From: Hormiphora californensis
Taxonomy: Eukaryota > Ctenophora > Tentaculata > Cydippida > Pleurobrachiidae
Reading direction: 5' to 3'
DNA: 64,000 nucleotides
Assembly: GCA_020137815.1 (NCBI GenBank)
Contig: CM035351.1
Span: 5,445,792-5,509,791, forward strand
The number at the start of each line of letters is the position of its first letter. The stretch's first letter is position 1. A program made the translations under genes and the position numbers. Shown here in pieces: positions 46,147-55,701 of this stretch. Under the pieces are notes generated by a model. That model had not been told where the DNA came from and did no database searches. It was given only the letters and a program-made list of their open reading frames with translations.

Positions 46147-47496
46147 TCTGTAACAGCAGCTAAAATCACGATAGAGAGATTTTAAGTTTAAAAATCAGTG
46201 GTACGTTCTAAATATGTTTTGTCTGTGAACGTAAGTAAAGACTAAAGAGTGATTTCCAAAACAAGGCGTAAAGCTTACACCAACGATTGTGTTTTTTATG
46301 GATCAATCTAAATCCATCGGATTTTGGTAAGTTGTCCGACCACTTAAAAACCAACAAAGTCTAACAAAAGCACCAACAAAAGCACTAACAAAATTCCTAA
46401 CAAAAGCACCAACCAATCCCCGTCGAAAGTATAAAAAGCACTAATAAAAGCTTTTACGAAAGCACTGCACAACCTATTTTGCTAATAGTTTTTTTGCTAA
46501 TGGTTTTGATATATGTAAATGTAGTAATCATTTATACATACATACTACTCTTTAGTGTAATAATATTGGAAAACTCAATTTTACAAATAAAGTTGGTGTT
46601 ACACAACAGATCTTCCCTTTATAATGGGTCCACCTAAATAAAAATTAAAATACTCGTCTCCACATGCCCTCTCTAGACACATATACTATACAGCACACTA
46701 AGGGGAAATATCATTGGGAAATGAGTAATGACGGATAACCTCTGACAGGGGGACGGTCATAAAAGCCTGTCAAAGTATTTGCCCAGGGATCATTTGAATT
46801 GACCTAAGCTTCCGCAAGAGTTAATGGCCGCTGGAAACCTATTCTATAGGTGAGCAGCTCTCGGTCGGAAGGAAGAATGGAACTGATTCGCCCTCCGGCC
46901 TCCAGGTCTCAGCTCGATATGGAAATGGTAGTGGGACACTTGGACTAACCTCATACCCAACCTTGCACTGTGTTGGAACACAAGGTTTGCTGAACTCGGA
47001 ACAAACTTTGTGAATACTATGTAAAAAACTAACTGACTTGAAGGTAATTAATTTTATCCAGAGATCAGTGTTTTGCAGTGCATAAAAGACAACTGAAGCA
47101 GGGACGGAGCAGTTGGCCTATGCTACAGAAGCCGTGGAAAACGCGCGCACTTGGGGTCTGCAGCGCATGCCAAACGGAGCAGTTACTGAAGGAAAAAAGT
47201 TTGTAAAAATATGATCAAAAAACTTTTGAAACGAGCACTTTGATTTTTGCTGACAACGCAGTGCGCGCGCGTCTAATGGCATGCGCTGCAATCCCATCGC
47301 GCGCCACAGTGAGGCGTTGGGCGACTTTTTTGCTACACAGTAGGGGTATCCAAAATCGTTCATTTCCAGTTTGTGTTTTTGCCGTTCGTTCGCTCTCTTC
47401 CCGATGCTCTTTGCTCAATCAACCCTTGTTGCCTGCTATGTTACCTGCTGTATTTTGCTTATTCGTTTTTTTCTATTGTGTCACTAATAAAATTTA
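46147..47496. other. Shared upstream region of FOXP (-) and the DCC-domain gene (+)
   Basis: A divergent gene pair with about 1.35 kb between start codons. A small run of AACAAAAGCACCAACAAAAGC repeats lies at about 46,360-46,440. A GC-rich patch with CGCGCGC runs and short frames on both strands lies at 47,120-47,420 and may be a promoter. No other gene is recognised. Confidence 0.45.
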
Positions 47497-48251
47497 ATGA
47501 TAGCTATGCAACGGCTCTGTGCTGTACGTTTGTCCAGACAAGTCTGCACGCGGGATAAGTCCTCAATTAAAGTTTACGCTGACACAGGTTGTCGGATATC
47601 ATATCCAGAGGTGCAAACTATCGCAGAAAGAGCCAATCAAACGGGTATACATTTAACGTTTGTTCGAGCATTTGATACCAGTATGAAATATCCAAGAATA
47701 ATGCTGCACTTTTTATCTACTAAATACTATCTATGATTTAGTGAAATATCCAAGAATAATGCTGCAGTTTTTATCTACTAAATACTATCTATGATTTAGT
47801 GAAAAACATCAAACTAAAGCTGGGTATCTTTTAGGGAAACATCCTATTGAAATTGTGGATGTGTTGACTCGGTCCTACAATTCTGAACTCCATGGAGGTT
47901 TGACAAGAAGAGATGCTATGTTGGAGTTTCATGTCAGGACGGAAAGTGGGGAGATAATAAAGAATGTTGATGCCATTTTGTTTCTCTACAAGCATGTTGG
48001 TTAGTTTAACTTGGTAACTTCATTGATTAATTGATTGACTTGCCGTTTCTTCTGGTTTCCTTTCTTTAGATCCAAAAGTGTACTGGCTACTTCGACCATT
48101 TTATATCCCGCTCGATCTGATATTTCGACATGTCTGGCTGCCCAACCGGTTTCAGCTCTACGGAAGGTGTGATGTAAGGATGGAGTTGGAAGAAGATGAA
48201 CGGTACCTCAAATGGAGGAAAAATTTAGGACAAAAGCGATTGGGAAAATGA
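47497..48251 (+). CDS. DCC family (DUF393) thioredoxin-like protein
   Basis: Three exons, 47497-47680, 47835-47999 and 48070-48251; phases agree; 176 aa (173 if the Met at 47506 is the start, which lies just after an AG). DUF393 proteins are small thioredoxin-fold proteins of unclear role, named for a DxxCxxC motif. Here the motif region reads VYADTGCRISYPEV, with the first Cys present and the second replaced by Ser. The C-terminal half is typical: HGGLTRRDAMLEFHVRTESG, NVDAILFLYKHV, YWLLRPFYIPLDLIF and LPNRFQLYGRCD. The N-terminus (MQRLCAVRLSRQVCTRDK) is basic and acid-free at first, compatible with a mitochondrial presequence. It is the first of five same-strand genes; SPT5 starts 135 nt downstream. 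A 59-bp duplication lies in intron 1. Confidence 0.72.
47683..47800. repeat. 59-bp tandem duplication in an intron
   Basis: Two nearly identical copies (one base differs: GCACTTTT versus GCAGTTTT) of TGAAATATCCAAGAATAATG..., starting 2 nt into the first intron of the DCC-domain gene. Confidence 0.9.
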
Positions 48252-48386
48252 AGCTATTGTGTGTTGTATGATGTTGTATATTCTTGTTAAATCTTTTTGA
48301 TATTACACTGAACTCAAATGGCTTTTCAAACTATAATAGCATTTCAGCATATTCTTTCCCTGCTAACATGTTATCATCATTAGACT

Positions 48387-51300
48387 ATGAGTAAACGTCC
48401 GATAACAGACCTCCAATCGGACGATGATTCAGATGTCGATCTTGATGAGGAATTCAGTGAGGATGAATTAGATGAAGTCCAACCAAAGAAATCAGCACCG
48501 AAAAAGTAAGATCTTTATAGTACATAACTCCCTCCCGCGCGGGCAGTTAATCAATAGACGCACTGCAGAGTCCCGAAGGGACCCGTGCGTTACAGCACTG
48601 TAAATCCCGAGCGTCAGCGAGGGGTTTACAGGTATATCTGCACGCTAGGGAGGGAGTTATGTTCTATAGACCCCGCTGGCGGGCACCTAGAAGCAAAACA
48701 AGCACAATTTACGTGGTTCTCAAACATAGAGCTCACACAAAACGGGTCAAACAGTTGGAAATGAAGCCACAGATTGCCTCTCTACATTCTTACACACTCG
48801 TAGCAATCGTTTTAACAATTCAAAAGGGTGGAATGCATAGAGAGATAACAGTTAATTGTGGGTCAAGAGGAACAGTTGCCAACAGACTGGCGGGCGCCAA
48901 ATCTAGACCGAGAACGTTGTAGGTTGTACACACACTCCCTCTTGTGTTGCCACGTCATTTTATCGTGTTTCCAGTGATTCTTTGTGATCTTTACACAAAT
49001 CTGTCAGAGGGCGTGCGTCTATCGAGATACAAACTCACGGCAGTGCACGGCCCAATAGACCAGTGCAAATTGTTCAAGCGCGCCGTGCGTCTATTTTAGC
49101 CAGCGGGGTCTATATACATTTGTTTCATTAATGCACCGGTTTATTGTCCCTTCCCCATTCGACCCATTATATGACCCCTTTCTCCCCTAGATCAAAATTC
49201 CTGCGGATCACAGACTTCATCCAGGACGAGGCTGAGGTGGATGATGATGCGGATGACCTTGAGGAAGATGATGACTTGGAGGAAGGGTACAGTGAGCTGG
49301 TGAAGGAAGGTGCCGAGGAGCCGGAGGATGGGGAAGATGCTTACAGTAGTCGAATGAGGCTGCAACATATCATGGACATCGAGGAAGAGGACAAGATTGA
49401 GCAGTATTACAGGTAGGAGTTGTTTGTTAGTTAATTTCTGTTTTGTTCATCTTTTTTCTGTTTTGTCCCTGTTTTGTTCCTGTTTAACTCCTGTTTGTAT
49501 GGTTTCCTTGTGATAAATCTACGAATTGTTTAGGAACAAGTACGCCGAAGTTGACGACCAGGATGTTATTGACACCAGTGGGTATGCTAAGAACGAGGAA
49601 GTAAAACAACAAAGTGCACTACCGGGTGTCAAGGATCCCCGGCTGTGGCAGGTTAAGTGTCGGATAGGAGAGGAAAAGGCAACCGCCATCAAACTCATGC
49701 GGAAGTTTATAAATTTGGAGGCAAATAATGATCCACTTCAAATCAAATCAGTTGTTGTTCCTGTTGGTGTGAAGGGGTGTATTTACATTGAGGCGTACAA
49801 GCAGACCCATGTAAAAGCAACCCTGGCGGGAGTGAACGCTCTGGGAATGGGGAAGTGGCAGCAGCCTATGGTACCCATTAATGAAATGCCTGATGTCCTC
49901 AAGGTGAGTCGACTATCTTTTTACTCGTCTCTAGTTGTTCTACATGTTCGAACGTGTTCTAATATTCGCTTGTTTATTTTTCACTGAAACCATGTCTCTC
50001 TCTCACAATTAGGTGGTTAGCGAACCGTTGGCGATAAAGCAGAATTCTTGGGTCCGGATCAAACGGGGAATCTACCGGGATGATTTAGCACAGATTGACT
50101 ACGTTGAGAATAACCAAAACAAGGCTCTCTGTAAGCTAATCCCCCGGATAGATTACAAGAAGGTGAAAGCTGTCTACAAGGATGGAGAAACCGTTAATAA
50201 CTTCCGGAGGTCTGCCAAGGGACGGCCGTCACAGCGAATTTTCAAAGCTGATGAGATCAGAGGTCTGGGAGGAGAGTTGAAGAAAGATGGAGATTTTATC
50301 ATTTTTGAGAGTAACCGATACCGTAATGGCTTCCTCTACAAGACCCTATCCTTTTCCGGTATTTCCATTGATGGCCAGAAACCCACGGTTGAGGAACTGA
50401 AAATGTTTGACGAGCAACCAGACAACGTTGACCCGGAGAATCTCCCCTCGGAAAAGAAGCTAACCACAGATGCAGTGTTTTCAGCGGGGGATGTGGTAGA
50501 GGTGTCAGAGGGAGAGTTGATTCACATGACGGGTACAATTATCAGCATAGCAGGAGATAAAGTTACCATTGTGCCAAACCACGCTGATCTGGCTAACGCT
50601 GGAGCACTGGAATTTCCAGCCAAGGAACTCCGGAAGATTTTCAAAGAGGGTGACCACGTGAAAGTGATCAATGGAAGTTTGGAGGGCGAGACGGGTGTTG
50701 TTGTGCGGGTAGATGACAATATTGCGGTGTTAGTCGCTGATAAAACCCTTGAGGAGTTCAAGGTTCGACCCCGGGACCTCCAGCTATGTACGGAAATGAA
50801 CTCCGGTGTGGACAGCCATGGGATGTACCAGATTGGTGATGTGATCGAGATAAACCAGAGTACTGTCGGGTATATCGTTAGGATAGAGCGGGAATCGGTC
50901 AAGGTTCTCACTCAGTACGGGAAAACTGAGTCAGTGAATAACAGGGCCATTATGAGGAAACTTCGGTGTGGCCAGGCCTTGGATTCACAGCAAAACTTCC
51001 TGAAGCACAAAGACATTGTTGATGTGAATGATGATAAGAAGAGAAGGGGAGAGATCAAGTTTATCTGGCGTCATTTCTTGTTTTTGTTTAACCGGGGTTT
51101 AGCGGAAAATGGTGGAATTTTCGTTGCTAAATCACGCGGTGTAACGTTACCAGGTGCAAATAAGTCCACTGGTAGTTTTGTTGCGGCCTCCCCCCGTCTC
51201 CAGTCACCCTCTCGGAGTCCAATGCGGGCTGGGGGTGATGGTGGTGCGTCACCCAGGCATAGCCGAGGAGGGGGCAGAGGGGGCAAGAGCCAACGAGACA

Positions 51301-52388
51301 GAGAGTTCATTGGCAAGACGGTCAAGGTTAAAACTGGTCCATACAAGGGTTATGTGGGTATCGTCCGGGATTCAACGGACACCACTGCCAGGATTGAGCT
51401 TCACACGGACTGCAAAATCATTTCCGTCGAGCGGGGTCATCTTGCGGAGGTGACGACTCTGGCAAGTGGAGGTCACATCACTCCCTCCACTCCCTTCATC
51501 AACAAAACCCCCGCCTACACGAACAACCTGGGTGGAGCTACCCCAGTTTACGGGGCTCAGGGTTCACGGACACCCATGCAAAGTGGAAACAGGACACCCA
51601 TGTATGGATCTCAGACACCGTCCAGGGGAGATCGGACACCCTACTATGGCGCCCAGACACCCACCCATGACGGCAATGCGACCCCTCGGGCGGGATATAG
51701 TGCTTGGGATCCCAACTGTCCGAACACTCCTGCCCGATCATCATCTGATGATTTTAATGATTTCTACGAGAACTCACCCTCACCTGCTCCCTTCAGCCCA
51801 GCGAACCCCCAGACACCGGGTTACGGTGAACCAATGACGCCAGGGTATGCCATAGACAGCATGGGTCCAGCCACCCCGGGCACTGATTACAATACCAGTA
51901 GTGCCCCGAGCCCGGCTTCTCCCTACACAGAACCCTCACCCTCACCGGGCGAGTCCAGTTTAGGACCCCCGTCCCCCGGATCAGACAGCTCCGTACCCAC
52001 ACCCTACAGTAACCTGGCAAGTCCAATGACCCCAGCATCAACACAAGAAAACTGGCCTCTCAGTGGCATTGAAGTTGTCATGTTAGAGAGTTTCGAGGAT
52101 GGCCAATATATCGGCCAAACGGGATACATCAGGGCTGTGTCCGGGCCCATTTCAACTGTCTGGTTGTATGAAGAAGAACGGGAGTTTGAGTGCCAGAGTT
52201 ATCAGATGAAACCTGTTGTGCCGAAGAAACAGGACAAGGTTGTGATAATAACCGGAAACAGGAGGGGTAACCACGGGCAGCTAATTAACATTGACAATGA
52301 CGATGGTATCGTGAAGGCAGACAAGTCCCTGGAGTTGAGGATTCTAAAACTGGATTCCCTCGCAAAGTTATCCGCTCACCACATGTAG
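48387..52388 (+). CDS. SUPT5H: Transcription elongation factor SPT5 (DSIF large subunit)
   Basis: Four exons: 48387-48505, 49191-49412, 49534-49903 and 50013-52388; phases agree; 1,028 aa (human 1,087). SPT5 pairs with SPT4 as DSIF and clamps RNA polymerase II during pausing and elongation. Residues about 1-110 are acidic (DDDSDVDLDEEFSEDEL). The NGN domain follows at about 147-235 (LWQVKCRIGEEKATAIKLMR, IEAYKQTHVKATL). The KOW series starts with KOW1 SWVRIKRGIYRDDLAQIDYV, then GDVVEVSEGELIHMTG, GDHVKVINGSLEGETG and GKTVKVKTGPYKGYVG. A C-terminal repeat region (about 725-920) has GNRTPMYGSQTPSRGDRTP units, the CDK9 target type. A last KOW is KQDKVVIITGNRRGNHG. The start is the first ATG, 3 nt after a TCATTAG acceptor with TGCTAAC 12 nt before it. 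Exon 4 is unusually long (2.4 kb). Intron 1 holds nested MITEs. Confidence 0.97.
48522..48662. mobile_element. 141-bp MITE in SPT5 intron 1
   Basis: The ends ACATAACTCCCTCCC and GGGAGGGAGTTATGT are perfect 15-bp inverted repeats. Inside are CGCACTGCAGAGTCCC-GAA-GGGACCCGTGCG and TGTAAATCCC...GGGGTTTACA hairpins. It begins 16 nt downstream of the SPT5 exon 1 donor. Confidence 0.7.
48663..49114. mobile_element. About 450-bp element with TATAGACCCCGCTGGC ends in SPT5 intron 1
   Basis: TATAGACCCCGCTGGC at about 48,665 and its complement GCCAGCGGGGTCTATA at about 49,098 form inverted ends, directly abutting the 141-bp MITE. An 87-codon frame inside has no recognisable domain. AGACGCAC/GTGCGTCT occurs inside both neighbours, so the two may be one compound element. 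Confidence 0.5.
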
Positions 52389-52672
52389 AGAGAGGGTATG
52401 TGCATTGGGGAGAGGGGATAGTTTGAACTTGGTAAAGATTGAAGTATGATGGTTGAGTGGTTTGTGGGTGAAAGGTGCTTTATTCATTTTTCAGTGTGAC
52501 AATATTGCAATATCAATATGTCACTGTATCATTGATTAATATTATTCAACACGTTTGACTCTTATTTAAATTGATCGTTTTAATCTACCTCTACATTATG
52601 GAGTCCATGAGTCTCTCCCATTTAACATAACACAAAGAAGTAAACCTTCCCATCTCTCTCCTCCTAGCTAGC

Positions 52673-53032
52673 ATGTCTATGGCATCAGACCCCCGGTCCG
52701 GTTCGCCGGCCTCCTCTCCCCTCTTCTCTCCCCCTGCCTCCCCAGCTGGCATGTCTCCAGCGGGTGGTCCAGGCTCCCCCGGTGGCATTGGATCCCCTCC
52801 CAACAGGATCTCTCCCTCTGGCCTGAGCCCATCCATGCACGACCAGAACCTGCAAGCAGCTGCTGCCACTGCAGTAGGGTCCACTGTCAAGAAAGCCATG
52901 ATTTATGTTTGTGGGGAGTGCCGTGGTGACAACGAGATCAAATCACGTGACCCGATCAGATGTCGGGAGTGTGGCCATCGGATTATGTACAAGAAGAGAA
53001 CTAACAGAATGATGGTCTTCAACGCACGATGA
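52673..53032 (+). CDS. POLR2K: RNA polymerase subunit RPB12/RPABC4 with N-terminal extension
   Basis: Single-exon ORF of 119 codons. The last 50 residues are a near-complete RPABC4: [20 protein letters not shown], then [20 protein letters not shown] and FNAR. The zinc ribbon CGEC...CREC is intact. RPABC4 is shared by RNA polymerases I, II and III and is normally about 58-70 aa. Here about 65 extra residues precede it, rich in Ser, Pro and Gly with many SP steps ([18 protein letters not shown]). The ORF is open through to the ATG at 52673, which follows TCCTAGCTAG, an acceptor-like site; internal Met residues (for example MHDQNL) could be alternative starts. SPT5 ends 284 nt upstream, MRPL16 begins 161 nt downstream, all on one strand. 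Confidence 0.93.
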   Translation: MSMASDPRSGSPASSPLFSPPASPAGMSPAGGPGSPGGIGSPPNRISPSGLSPSMHDQNLQAAAATAVGSTVKKAMIYVCGECRGDNEIKSRDPIRCRECGHRIMYKKRTNRMMVFNAR

Positions 53033-53193
53033 GTTACAAGAAACACTACAGATAGAACTGTTTTAATATTTTTGCAAAATTAACACTTATTTATGTCTTT
53101 CAAAAGTCGTACCAGTTCATTTTAACAAGCGTAGTTTAATGTCTAAACTCTCAAAAGTATGCACAACTAAATCCTATACCTTCTCTCCAAGTT

Positions 53194-55139
53194 ATGCTAC
53201 AGGCTGTAAGGGTTCAGCGGGCCCTTTCAGGGGTGCAGCTGTTGAAGCGATTCCGTCACCCCGATACAAAACCTAGTGATCAAACTGTAGAGATTCAACC
53301 TCAACAGGAGCTCATCTCTCGAGAATTGTTACGGCCAATTAAATCAATCCGGAATGTTACTTTAGGTAAGATGGAATTGGTCTCACTAGAAACCGTTTTA
53401 TATACCCTGCTAACTTAAATAATGCGCCAGTCCCACTAGCGCGCTCTCAATATACAGCCAGTCCAGCGGCAGATTATTTCCCACTGGCAGGTTATTTATT
53501 TTTAACTCCTATGTAACATTCAAAGTGTGTGTAAATGATCAGTTCTTAAACTGATCATTTAAAATACAGAGGGAACACTATGTGTAACACTTACACACTA
53601 CATTGGAGAGAAAGAAAGGACACATTCCGTCAATTACTCTCTCTTTATCTCCCCTTTTGTCTCACTATCTCTTCCTCTGTGTTATGTGTGACATGCCCCT
53701 TATCAGGCTATTTCTTTCACTCTCTCTCCTTAGCAACTGCTTAGTAACTGTTACCAAACAGTGTACACTCAATTGTGAGGTGTTTTTAACTATTTCTCAG
53801 TCCTCTTTGTGTGTTTTGATTAGTGTTCTCTCTCCTGTTAGTGTGTAATACTTGAAACAAACAACTAAAGCAGGGTATATAACCTATAAACTCTGACCAC
53901 TGGCACGTTATTGGTTTAAACCCCTCCGCCTCTCCCTCGGCTCCGCCTCGGGATCGTCGTCGTGATTTAAACCAGTTTATCCGCCAGCGGCGGATAAACT
54001 CCAGCTAACTTCTCCCAGCGGCGCGCTGGGAGAAAGTTATCTGAAATAACGCGCCAGTGGCCAGAGTTTATACCTCATAAATACTTCTTGGTATCTAAGA
54101 AATCAGAAAGACTAATACATTATTTTCCGTGGACAGTGCACGACCAGCCGTTAGATGGATGGACTATGAAACAGCCCACCAGACCTAACATCCTCAGACC
54201 ACGGTGGCCAGAGCAGTTCATTATGGAGCCTGTCTTTCAGGGCCGCTATGCAATTGTTGCTTTGGAAACATCCTCTCTGGGCTTCAAAAACATGAAGGTA
54301 CATACACACTAATAAATTACCTAGCTCGAGTCTTTATGGGACTAGGGAGTGTTTGAGAAATGAGAGTCCCCTACTCCCCTTATAATGAATTACTATTTTC
54401 AGGCCAGTAAAGAGTTTGTGAACAAATGGCTCACTCGAGGTATCCATGGGTTATGGGTCAGGTACTACCCCGACTACCCTAGATCTATCCGATTACCGGG
54501 CATGCCCAAGAACGGTGGCGGAAAGGGAAAAGTGAAGCAGTGGCACGATTACGTTCATGCAGGTTAGTTTTTATTATAATTTTAAAACAGGAATCTGAAT
54601 CGTTTTTGTTATTTGTAAAGTGGGGAGGAAAACGTTTGTATTACTGTGTAAGTCAAGGATTTTTACCCGATACTATTTTCAGGGCGAGTTTTGATTGAGT
54701 TCGACTCAGATCCTTTGACATCAAAGATAATATTTGACGGAGTGTTCAAGAGGGCAAAGTTGGCTGTAATGTTAGTCGATGGAAATAAACATCGCCAGCC
54801 TGGATTGGTAAGTATAACGGATTTTTGTAACGAATCAGTCAAATTCCAATTCCAACTACATATTTTAAGGTTTACCCGCCGGTCCTTATATCCATCGGTT
54901 TTTCACAGGTGACAGATATTGGAGGACGCGATAGGCTCGGACACAAAGTATACGACTACAAGATTGAACGAGCATGTGGATCAACCTACGTTTTCAGGCT
55001 ACCAAAAGACATGTACAAAGACAATGAGGGTACACGCTGTACAATGGAGACCATGCAATTAAACTATTCTCATAACAAGCACCATAGCTTTGGCAATGAT
55101 CGTCTTCGTGTTAGAACGGGGACTGCTCACGGATGCTGA
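53194..55139 (+). CDS. MRPL16: Mitochondrial large-subunit ribosomal protein uL16m
   Basis: Five exons: 53194-53365, 54137-54297, 54403-54562, 54683-54807 and 54909-55139; phases agree; 282 aa (human 251). uL16m is a core protein of the mitochondrial 39S subunit near the peptidyl-transferase centre. The family core is FQGRYAIVALETSSLGFKNM, NKWLTRGIHGLWVRYYPD, then KNGGGKGKVKQWHDYVHAGR followed by VLIEF, equivalent to the conserved GGGKGxIDHYVTPVKAGRxxxE. The N-terminus MLQAVRVQRALSGVQLLKRF is a good mitochondrial presequence. The C-terminal exon (YKIERACGSTYVFRLPKDMY) is longer than usual. Exon 2 could start at another acceptor, but only 54137 keeps the frame. Intron 1 carries two hairpin elements (53,417-53,505 and 53,884-54,074). 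The ATG lies 2 nt after CTCTCCAAG. Confidence 0.85.
53417..53505. mobile_element. Short relative of the multi-hairpin MITE family B
   Basis: AATAATGCGCCAGTCCCACT at the left and CCCACTGGCAGGTTATTTA at the right are imperfect inverted ends. They resemble the ATAACGCGCCAGT ends of the larger copies. It lies in MRPL16 intron 1. Confidence 0.45.
53884..54074. mobile_element. Multi-hairpin MITE (family B, copy 2)
   Basis: The outer ends TATAAACTCTGACCACTGG and CCAGTGGCCAGAGTTTATA are inverted. Next come GGTTTAAACCCC...GTGATTTAAACC, then GTTTATCCGCC-AGC-GGCGGATAAAC, then TTCTCCCAGCGGCGCGCTGGGAGAA. Read in reverse complement, the order of stems equals that of copy 1 at 23,675-23,868, but stem sequences differ on both sides together. 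Confidence 0.7.
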
Positions 55140-55701
55140 GTATTTCTCACTTTAATAACGAAGTCCTGTTGTGTAAGTTATTGATCTAAAGTTCTGTCCA
55201 TTCTCCAAATCGGCGCCTCTTTTTGTCTCAAGTTTTGAACTGTGATCCCCGAACGATCTCCTTGTAAAGAAAGCACATCCGCGCGCACCACGCGCGTTCA
55301 CATTCGTGTCATTGTCAGAAATGATGCGACGCGCAAATAACTCCAATTTACTCCGCAAACAACTTCATTTTCAGGATGAAAGCTCAGATAACCATAGAGA
55401 CGGAGCAACTTCATTTCTCTGCAGTTCATCCTCCGCAGCTGAAGAGTTTGGTATTTCTCATTTGTTACACTTGTGTTCCCCTTGTTGAGTGAAGCTAAGT
55501 AGTAAATGCATTTGCAATTCAATCTCTTTTGATTACTTAGCGAGTACATAACAGCATTTTATATCCACCTTACAGTCACACCTTAGCAGTTCATGTCTTG
55601 CGGGGCTTGTAGCACTGTATCAACTATCATGTATGCCAATTCCACTTTCGATTTAACTCAACCGTTATATATCATTTCCCTATTTTCTAGGTTAAGCGGT
55701 T

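Noticed and set aside
47118-47418. Minus-strand ORFs of 67-81 codons in the FOXP/DCC upstream region
   Set aside because: GC-rich patch with open frames on both strands, and no domain or conserved-looking block.
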